Positions 1-4,964 of a stretch of DNA of 6,655 bases are shown piece after piece (position 1 is the stretch's first letter; the number at the start of each line of letters is the position of its first letter). The notes below the pieces were generated by a model, which searched no databases, was not told where the DNA came from, and saw only the letters and a program-made list of their open reading frames with translations. The position numbers and the translations under genes were made by a program. The stretch lies in the NCBI GenBank assembly GCA_003154025.1, contig PMCE01000279.1, positions 811 through 7,465 of the forward strand. Direction: 5' to 3'. The stretch comes from Syntrophaceae bacterium (GTDB lineage Bacteria; Desulfobacterota; SM23-61).

Positions 1-986
1 TTGACCATGGTCTTGCCGAAAGCTTCGGTGTAGGACAGGCATCCGCCTTGGTGATTGCGGATCTCCCCCGTTTCCGGCTGGAAAGGCCCGACCCCGTGGA
101 AAGTGACCGGGTCTTTTTCCGCCGGCTCGTACCCTTTCCCCTTGGTGGTGAGGACGTGCACGAGAATGGGGCCGCGAAGCTGCTTGATGTTGCGGAAGTT
201 CTCGATGAGGGAATCAATCGTGTGGCCGGGCAGGGGGCCAACATATTTGAACCCCAGCTCCTCGAAAAGAAGTCCGGGAAGGAAGAAACCCTTGAAGGAC
301 TCTTCGGCATACTTGGCCCACTTGAGGGCGGAACCGCCGATGCCGGGGAGCTTCCGTAGGAAGTTTTTGATCTCCTCCCGGAAGTGGGTGGCGAATTGTC
401 CGGTCATCAGCCGGTTCAGGTATGAGGAGAGGGCCCCTACGTTGGGGGATATGGAGAGTTCATTGTCGTTCAGGACGACGATGAGGTTCTTGTCCATGGC
501 CCCGGCCTGATTCAAGCCCTCGAAGGCCTCTCCCGCGGTCATGGAGCCGTCGCCGATGACTGCGATGACCTTGTAATCTTCCCCCCGCAGGCAGCGAGCC
601 TGAGCCATGCCTAGCGCGGCGGAGATGGAGGTGCCGGAGTGGCCGGTCCCGAAGGCATCGTAGGCGCTTTCTTCCCGCCGGGGAAACCCGCAGATCCCTC
701 CGCTCTGGCGCAGGGTGTGAAAATTTTCCTGCCGGCCGGTAATCAGCTTGTGGGCATAGGTTTGGTGCCCCACGTCCCAGACGATCCGGTCCCGGGGGGT
801 ATCGAAGACGTAGTGAAGCGCCAGGGTCAGTTCCACCACGCCCAGACTGGAGGCCAGATGCCCCCCCACCTTGGAGACCGTTCGGATGATCTCCTCGCGG
901 ATCTCCTGAGCCAGGCGCGGCAGATCGGTCGGCCGCAGGTGGCGCAGGTCTGAAGGGTTATGGATCTGTTTTAGCAACTCTCCCAT
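1..986 (-). CDS. dxs: 1-deoxy-D-xylulose-5-phosphate synthase, 3' part cut by window edge
   Basis: Dxs condenses pyruvate and glyceraldehyde 3-phosphate into DXP using thiamine diphosphate (TPP), the entry step of the MEP isoprenoid pathway; it is cytoplasmic. Reading from 986 down to 1 gives 328 codons with no stop, about half of the usual 620-640 residues. Visible landmarks are the H43 region (GGHLASSLGVVELTLALH), WDVGHQTYAHK near residues 70-80, GHSGTSISAALG near 115-126, the TPP/Mg motif GDG at 145-147 followed by LNDNE near 172-176, FEELGF and YVGPLPGH, and GYEPAEKDP near the edge. The transketolase pyrimidine-binding and C-terminal domains lie outside the window. The ATG at 986 fits the normal Dxs N-terminus. 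No Shine-Dalgarno sequence precedes it: the leader just upstream is a U-run behind a hairpin (see the terminator entry). It lies 82 bp downstream of ispA on the same strand, so cotranscription is likely. Family assignment is very secure. Confidence 0.97.
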   Translation of the reverse strand, partial: MGELLKQIHNPSDLRHLRPTDLPRLAQEIREEIIRTVSKVGGHLASSLGVVELTLALHYVFDTPRDRIVWDVGHQTYAHKLITGRQENFHTLRQSGGICGFPRREESAYDAFGTGHSGTSISAALGMAQARCLRGEDYKVIAVIGDGSMTAGEAFEGLNQAGAMDKNLIVVLNDNELSISPNVGALSSYLNRLMTGQFATHFREEIKNFLRKLPGIGGSALKWAKYAEESFKGFFLPGLLFEELGFKYVGPLPGHTIDSLIENFRNIKQLRGPILVHVLTTKGKGYEPAEKDPVTFHGVGPFQPETGEIRNHQGGCLSYTEAFGKTMV

Positions 987-992
987 AGCAAT

Positions 993-1026
993 AAAAAAAA
1001 CGCCGAACTCAGCAGCGTGCGTTCGG
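993..1026 (-). terminator. Terminator/attenuator-like hairpin just before dxs
   Basis: On the minus strand, CCGAAC (1026-1021) and GTTCGG (1008-1003) can pair as a 6-bp stem. The 12-nt loop can itself form a short GCA/TGC extension. Two bases later comes an unbroken run of eight T (1000-993). This is the architecture of a Rho-independent terminator. It lies in the 82-bp ispA-dxs gap and the T-run ends only 6 nt before the dxs ATG. It could terminate part of the operon transcript, attenuate dxs, or simply be an AU-rich initiation region after a chance stem. The stem is short, so confidence is moderate. Confidence 0.5.
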
Positions 1027-1068
1027 GGATCAGGCCCAACAAATTGCTGCCGGTTTGGAGCGCTTGTA

Positions 1069-1974
1069 TCAGCTCGTTCGCCGCAGGAAAAAAGCCGCGA
1101 TCTCCCGCAGCGGGTTGGCCCGCCGGTCGAAGGATTTCAGGTGGGCCAGAACCTCTTCGATGAGGCTCTCCGCCCTGCGCCGGGATTCGGCGATTCCGTA
1201 CAGACCCGGATAGGTCGCCTTTCCTTTGGATTGATCCTTGCGGACCGCCTTCCCCAGTTTTTCCTCTTCGCCTTCCTCGTCCAGCAGGTCGTCGACGATC
1301 TGGAACGCCAGTCCCAGCTTTTCCCCGCCCGCGAGGAGCTTTTTGTACTGACGCGCCGTCGCTCCTCCGATGATCGCTCCGACCGCCACGGAAGCGCCGA
1401 TCATGGCGCCGGTCTTATGGGTATGAATGTATTCCAGGGTGCCCGCATCCACCGGTTTCCCCTGAGTCAGGATGTCCACGGTTTGCCCCCCCACCATTCC
1501 CAGGGATCCGGCCGCTCGAGCCAGATGCCACAAAGCTTGGATTCTCCTTCGGGGCGGCACTTCCTTCATGAGGTCCGGCCGGGCCGCCAGATGGAAAGCT
1601 TCGGTCAACAGGGCATCCCCGGCCAGGATGGCCACCGCTTCTCCGAAGACCTTATGGCTGGTCGGCTTGCCCCGCCGCAGGTCATCGTCGTCCATGGAGG
1701 GGAGGTCGTCGTGGATCAAGGAGTAGGTGTGGATGAGTTCAAAAGAACAGGCCAGGGGAAGGGCATCCCGGATGCGCCCCCCCACGGCCTCGGCGGCCGC
1801 CAGGGTCAGGATGGGACGGAGCCGCTTCCCCCCGGCGAAGAGACTGTAATGCATGGCCTGGTGGACTTGGGAAGGAAACTCATTTTCTCCGGGAATCCAG
1901 CGTCGCAACGCCTCGTCGACCACCTTGCGCCGGCGCTGAAGGTACTCTGCCAGGTTCAAATCAATCCCCTTCAT
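1069..1974 (-). CDS. ispA: Farnesyl diphosphate synthase-type (E)-prenyl transferase
   Basis: This enzyme joins dimethylallyl and isopentenyl diphosphates head to tail to geranyl and then farnesyl diphosphate, feeding undecaprenol and quinone side-chain synthesis in the cytoplasm. Its 301 residues match the usual ~300. Visible motifs are GGKRLRP at 48-54, the first Asp-rich motif DDLPSMDDDDLRRG starting at D89 (bacterial DDx4D type), AILAGDAL near 115-122, HKTGA at 186-190, and the second Asp-rich motif QIVDDLLD with D228, D229 and D232. The residues before the first Asp motif (YSLIH) are those of E. coli IspA, which suggests a C15 product; a longer C20 product cannot be excluded. The ATG at 1974 lies inside the end of xseB, a 14-bp overlap that implies translational coupling. 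An in-frame TTG at 1959, with AAGGGG six bases upstream, is a plausible alternative start that would remove five residues. Confidence 0.95.
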   Translation of the reverse strand: MKGIDLNLAEYLQRRRKVVDEALRRWIPGENEFPSQVHQAMHYSLFAGGKRLRPILTLAAAEAVGGRIRDALPLACSFELIHTYSLIHDDLPSMDDDDLRRGKPTSHKVFGEAVAILAGDALLTEAFHLAARPDLMKEVPPRRRIQALWHLARAAGSLGMVGGQTVDILTQGKPVDAGTLEYIHTHKTGAMIGASVAVGAIIGGATARQYKKLLAGGEKLGLAFQIVDDLLDEEGEEEKLGKAVRKDQSKGKATYPGLYGIAESRRRAESLIEEVLAHLKSFDRRANPLREIAAFFLRRTS

Positions 1975-2197
1975 CCTCTAATGAGAAGGGCTTGGGAAGG
2001 AGACGTCCGTCGTTGTCTTTCAGGAGGACCTCTACCTTTTTCTCCGCTTCGTCCAGCTTCTTGGAACAGAGACGGGACAAACGCACCCCTTCCTCGAAGG
2101 CTTTCAGGGACTCTTCCAACGACAGGTTTCCATCTTCCAGCCGCTTAACGATGGACTCCAGTTTTTGGAAGGCGTCCTCGAATTTCTGCTCGGCCAC
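1961..2197 (-). CDS. xseB: Exodeoxyribonuclease VII small subunit
   Basis: XseB is the small, multi-copy subunit of exonuclease VII. It binds the coiled-coil region of XseA in a complex that degrades single-stranded DNA to oligonucleotides during repair. The 78-residue protein matches the usual 70-85 and carries the family pattern from residue 5 on: KFEDAFQKLESIVKRLEDG, then LSLEESLKAFEEGVRLSRLC, then KKLDEAEKKVEVL. It is two amphipathic helices rich in Glu, Lys and Leu. The start is GTG at 2197. Upstream, a G-rich stretch (TGGTGGGGG) four bases away may act as a weak ribosome binding site. It overlaps ispA by 14 bp. It is separated from xseA by 115 bp, wider than usual for this pair, and that gap is occupied by a heptad-repeat element. 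Confidence 0.95.
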   Translation of the reverse strand: MAEQKFEDAFQKLESIVKRLEDGNLSLEESLKAFEEGVRLSRLCSKKLDEAEKKVEVLLKDNDGRLLPKPFSLEDEGD

Positions 2198-2215
2198 AAA
2201 ACCCCCACCAATAAA

Positions 2216-2304
2216 GTTTCGAGTTTCGAGTTTGAGGTTTCAAGTTTCTGGCAAAATTGAGCCTTTTTCTATTCACCCGGAACTCGAAACCCGCAACCCA
2301 AAAC
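2216..2304. repeat. Palindromic heptad-repeat element A (xseA-xseB gap)
   Basis: The left arm (2216-2250) is five perfect-register 7-nt units: GTTTCGA, GTTTCGA, GTTTGAG, GTTTCAA, GTTTCTG. The right arm (2277-2304) is four units in opposite orientation, which read on the minus strand GTTTTGG, GTTGCGG, GTTTCGA, GTTCCGG. Arms can pair imperfectly around a ~26-nt AT-rich loop; pairing is best between the inner units (2237-2250 with 2277-2290). The element fills most of the gap, from 8 nt past the xseA stop to 18 nt before the xseB start. No coding potential is seen. The family is not one I recognise; I infer it is related to elements B and C by design. Confidence 0.8.
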
Positions 2305-2312
2305 TGTTTTCA

Positions 2313-3689
2313 TTATACTCCCTTCGACTTCAGCGTCAAGGATGGCTGGGGGTCTTCTTCTCCCCCGGCCTTTTCCACCCGGGCCGTGAATTCCCCCCGG
2401 TGGACGCGGACGGTCACCCGGTCGTCGGCTTTCAGGAGGGAGGCTTCGCGGATGATTTGGCGCGCAGGCAGGAGCCGGGCGATACTGTAACCCCTCGCCA
2501 GGACGGCCAGGGGGCTCAGGGTCTGGAGCCTTCCGGCCAGGACTTCCACCCCCTGCCGATGAGACCGCAGGCTGGCGCGGCCGGCCAAGGCCAGACGGCG
2601 GCGAAGCTGGGTCAGCCGCTGCGAAAGCTCGGCCGCGCGCCGTCCGGGATGGAGGTAGATCAAGCCTTGGTATTTCATCCAGAGACGTTCCGATCTCTGC
2701 CGCAGGCCCTGGAGCACGGACGTCGCCAGCCGGGAAGAAAAGTCTTCCAGATGCAGCCGCTGGTCGGAGAGCCGTTTCCGGGGGTCTGCCAGACGATGGA
2801 TCAGCGAGGACAACCGCTCGCGCCTGGATTCCAGAAGGGCCCGAACCACCTGGCTGAGGCGCCAGCCGAGGTTTCCCAGGTTTTGAACCAGTTCCGTTTT
2901 GTTGCGTATCACCAGCTCGGCGGCAGCCGAAGGAGTGGGAGCACGCAGGTCGGCGACGAAATCGGCGATGGTGAAATCAATTTCGTGGCCCACCGCCGAA
3001 ATAATCGGGACCGGAGACCGGGAGATCGCCCGGGCCACCGCTTCCTCGTTGAACGCCCAGAGGTCTTCCATGGAGCCGCCGCCCCGGCCCACGATCATCA
3101 CGTCGAGGCCGGGGTATCGTCCGAGCTCATCGATCGCCCGGGCAATCTCTTGGGCCGCCCCCGCTCCCTGGACCCTGACCGGATAGAGAAGGATGTGGAC
3201 GTTGGCGAAACGGCGGTCGATGATCTGGAGGATGTCCCGGATGGCGGCCCCGGTGGGAGAAGTGACGATGCCGATCTTCTGGGGAAGGGAAGGCAGGGGT
3301 TTTTTGCGGGCCGGGTCGAAGAGACCCTCGCGGGAGAGCTTCTCTTTCAGCTGTTCGAACGCCAACTGGAGGGCTCCCAGGCCCTTGGGTTCCAGGTGGT
3401 CGAGGACGAGCTGGTATTCTCCCCGGGGCTCGTAGACGGTCAACCTTCCATAACCTACGACCTGAAGGCCGTCTTCGGGCTGGAATTTCAGCAGGCGATT
3501 CTGCATCCGAAACATGACCGCGCGGATCTGGGCGGATTCATCCTTCAGGGTGCAGTAAAAGTGGCCGGAGCTGGGAATCCGGAGGTTGGAGATCTCCCCT
3601 TCCACCCAGAGATGCTCAAAGTTCCTCTCCAGGAGACTCTTGATCTCCGCGGTCAGTTGGGAGACGGTTAAGATAGGACGGATGGACAT
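2313..3689 (-). CDS. xseA: Exodeoxyribonuclease VII large subunit
   Basis: XseA is the catalytic subunit of exonuclease VII, which with XseB cuts single-stranded DNA from both ends into oligonucleotides (DNA repair, processing of damaged ends). It has 458 residues; E. coli XseA has 456. The N-terminal OB-fold DNA-binding domain spans about 1-105 (LTVSQLTAEIKSLLE, LWVEGEISNLRI, GHFYCTLKD). The nuclease core follows, with TSPTGAAIRDI at 143-153 (D152), GRGGGSMEDLWAFNEE at 201-216 (R202), and GHEIDFTIADFVADLRAPTP from 234 (H235, D238), matching the conserved acidic, Arg and His residues of the family. A long Arg/Leu-rich coiled-coil region (about 260-400) should bind XseB. The C-terminal segment contains SPLAVLARGYSIA. 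The ATG at 3689 gives a normal N-terminus but has no Shine-Dalgarno sequence: the bases upstream are the heptad array of element B. Confidence 0.97.
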   Translation of the reverse strand: MSIRPILTVSQLTAEIKSLLERNFEHLWVEGEISNLRIPSSGHFYCTLKDESAQIRAVMFRMQNRLLKFQPEDGLQVVGYGRLTVYEPRGEYQLVLDHLEPKGLGALQLAFEQLKEKLSREGLFDPARKKPLPSLPQKIGIVTSPTGAAIRDILQIIDRRFANVHILLYPVRVQGAGAAQEIARAIDELGRYPGLDVMIVGRGGGSMEDLWAFNEEAVARAISRSPVPIISAVGHEIDFTIADFVADLRAPTPSAAAELVIRNKTELVQNLGNLGWRLSQVVRALLESRRERLSSLIHRLADPRKRLSDQRLHLEDFSSRLATSVLQGLRQRSERLWMKYQGLIYLHPGRRAAELSQRLTQLRRRLALAGRASLRSHRQGVEVLAGRLQTLSPLAVLARGYSIARLLPARQIIREASLLKADDRVTVRVHRGEFTARVEKAGGEEDPQPSLTLKSKGV

Positions 3690-3693
3690 AAAG

Positions 3694-3769
3694 TTCAGGA
3701 GTCAGAAGTCAGAATCCAGAAGTCAGAATAACGGCTTTTTCCCTTATATTCTGGCTCCTGGATTCTGTT
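3694..3769. repeat. Palindromic heptad-repeat element B (lipid kinase-xseA gap)
   Basis: The left arm (3694-3728) is five 7-nt units: TTCAGGA, GTCAGAA, GTCAGAA, TCCAGAA, GTCAGAA. The right arm (3749-3769) is the inverse: TTCTGGC, TCCTGGA, TTCTGTT. Positions 3710-3730 and 3747-3767 form a 21-bp inverted repeat with two mismatches around a 16-nt loop. The element takes up nearly all of the 81-bp gap, from one base after the lipid-kinase stop to just upstream of the xseA ATG. Read as RNA from the minus strand it would be a strong hairpin, but no T-run follows, so a classical terminator is not indicated. Confidence 0.85.
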
Positions 3770-3770
3770 T

Positions 3771-4694
3771 TCATGGTACCAAGACCCGCAAGGCCTGGGG
3801 AAGAAGGCGCAGGGTGAAAGGGGTTTGACAGATGTATTCTCCATCCCCGTAAAGATCCATGGGAAGCCCGGTCTGCACCTGGACGGTAGTGGCCCTGTAG
3901 TAGTGAACTTCGGGCATGTCGAGGTGTTCGCCCGCGAAGACCGTGGGAAAGAAGCGGTAGAGGCGCAGGGTCTTCACCGGGTCGACCCAGCAAATATCCA
4001 TAAGCCCGTCGTCCGGTTCGGCCAGAGGGGTGATCTGCATCCCCTTTCCGTAGCTCTTGATGTTGCCGAAGGCAACCATGAGGGCCCGGCCTTCAATCCG
4101 CTCGTCGTCCATCTGCAGGGTGATTTCTTTCGGTTGATAGGTAAGCGTCTTCAGTAAAACGGGAAGGATATAGGCCGCCCGCCCTTTCACGAAACGGCTG
4201 ATCCGGTTGGCGATGGCATTCACCTCCGAGTCGAAACCGATTCCTCCCACCCCGGCCATATATTCGCCGTTATTCACCTGGATCACATCGATCTTGCGGA
4301 CTATCCCTTTGAGGAGGAGGTCACAGGCCGAGTCCAGGTCATTGGGGATACCCAGATTCAAGGGAAAGTCGTTTCCCGTGCCCATGGGGATGAATCCCAG
4401 GATGAACCGGCTGCCCACCATGGCCTGAAGGGCCCGGTGGTGGGTGCCGTCGCCCCCGCAGGAGACGATGTAGTTGTATCCTTCCCCCAGGGCCTGACGG
4501 CACAGGTGGGTGAAATGTTCGGCGCTCTCGGAAAACTGGAGATGAAAAGAGACCTTCCGATCCAGAAGCTTCTGCCGCAAAAGAGGAAAGAGCTTCCGGC
4601 CTTTTCCACCCCCGGCTTTGGGGTTTACGATGATCTTGATTTTTCTCGGAATTTCTTCCAGCACCGCCGCCACTCCCCAGAGGGACCCAAACAC
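3771..4694 (-). CDS. Diacylglycerol kinase-family lipid kinase (YegS/DgkB-like)
   Basis: Members phosphorylate diacylglycerol or related lipids at the inner membrane face using ATP, returning phosphatidate to phospholipid synthesis; some act on other lipids, so the substrate here is uncertain. The 307 residues match the usual ~300. The N-terminal catalytic domain shows IIVNPKAGGGKG (21-32), the nucleotide loop GGDGTHHRAL (80-89), and MGTGNDFPLNLGIP (104-117). GIGFDSEV at 151-158 opens the second domain, followed by GKGMQITPLAEPDDGLMD (217-233) and the conserved DGE at 284-286. No membrane segment is evident. The GTG at 4694 is the longest start. A GTG at 4664, preceded by GGGGAG with eight bases of spacing, leaves an N-terminus closer to the family's (VLEEIPRKIKIIVNP) and may be the real one. 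A TAGAAT box on the minus strand (4705-4700) could be a -10 element, but I see no good -35. It is the first gene of the minus-strand cluster. Confidence 0.92.
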   Translation of the reverse strand: MFGSLWGVAAVLEEIPRKIKIIVNPKAGGGKGRKLFPLLRQKLLDRKVSFHLQFSESAEHFTHLCRQALGEGYNYIVSCGGDGTHHRALQAMVGSRFILGFIPMGTGNDFPLNLGIPNDLDSACDLLLKGIVRKIDVIQVNNGEYMAGVGGIGFDSEVNAIANRISRFVKGRAAYILPVLLKTLTYQPKEITLQMDDERIEGRALMVAFGNIKSYGKGMQITPLAEPDDGLMDICWVDPVKTLRLYRFFPTVFAGEHLDMPEVHYYRATTVQVQTGLPMDLYGDGEYICQTPFTLRLLPQALRVLVP

Positions 4695-4760
4695 ACCTTA
4701 TTCTATCTTTCCTACCAAATTCCTGGGCCGTTTACAAGGCTTTTTAAGTTCCTTCCGTGA

Positions 4761-4899
4761 TTCAGCCAGCAGACATCAGACTCCAGACCTCAGGCTTCGA
4801 ACATTAGACAGAACGGGTAAAAGGCCAGAGAGGAAACACAAATAGTCTGAAGTCTGGAGTCTGATGTCTGCTGGCTGAAGTCCGGTTTCTGAATTGCAG
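4761..4899. repeat. Palindromic heptad-repeat element C (divergent intergenic region)
   Basis: This is the longest of the three elements. Positions 4761-4796 and 4844-4879 form a 36-bp inverted repeat with one mismatch and one possible G-T pair, around a 47-nt loop. Both arms have a strict 7-nt period. The left units are TTCAGCC, AGCAGAC, ATCAGAC, TCCAGAC, CTCAGGC, and weaker copies run into the loop to about 4809. The right units are GTCTGAA, GTCTGGA, GTCTGAT, GTCTGCT, GGCTGAA, decaying through GTCCGGT and TTCTGAA to about 4899. It lies between the two divergent genes, upstream of the candidate transporter promoter. It contains no convincing reading frame. Confidence 0.9.
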
Positions 4900-4911
4900 A
4901 TCCCCTTGTTT

Positions 4912-4940
4912 TTGTGTTGAAAAAGAAATTGCGGTAAGAT
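4912..4940 (+). promoter_or_regulatory. Candidate sigma-70-type promoter of the transporter gene
   Basis: TTGTGT (4912-4917) and TAAGAT (4935-4940) are separated by exactly 17 bases, the ideal spacing. The boxes match the consensus at three and four of six positions. A start of transcription near 4947 would leave a short leader of about 18 nt before the ATG at 4965. It sits in an AT-rich stretch of an otherwise GC-rich window, between element C and the gene. The box matches are modest, so this is tentative. Confidence 0.4.
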
Positions 4941-4950
4941 ACCGTCTAAC

Positions 4951-4957
4951 AAGGCGG
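4951..4957 (+). promoter_or_regulatory. Ribosome binding site deciding the transporter start
   Basis: AAGGCGG matches the AAGGAGG consensus at six of seven positions and lies seven bases before the ATG at 4965. The next in-frame ATG, at 5013, has only a poor GGA two bases away. This favours the upstream start. Confidence 0.6.
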
Positions 4958-4964
4958 CTACAAA

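Noticed and set aside
48..953. Plus-strand frames of about 100-150 codons opposite dxs
   Set aside because: The minus strand encodes an uninterrupted Dxs with its catalytic motifs, so these are antisense shadows.
1141..2148. 335-codon plus-strand open frame opposite ispA
   Set aside because: It is a shadow of ispA and xseB on the other strand, with low-complexity composition and no motif.
1992..3671. 559-codon plus-strand open frame across xseB and xseA
   Set aside because: It is antisense to two clear genes, rich in Gly, Pro, Arg and Gln, and has no recognisable domain. High G+C at third positions of the real genes produces such open antisense frames.
3709..3993. Minus-strand 94-codon frame overlapping the lipid kinase end and element B
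   Set aside because: It lies out of frame inside the kinase gene and ends in repeat sequence; nothing supports translation.
4761..4899. CRISPR array or insertion sequence end
   Set aside because: Units are 7 nt and contiguous without spacers, which excludes CRISPR. No transposase or target-site duplication is visible.
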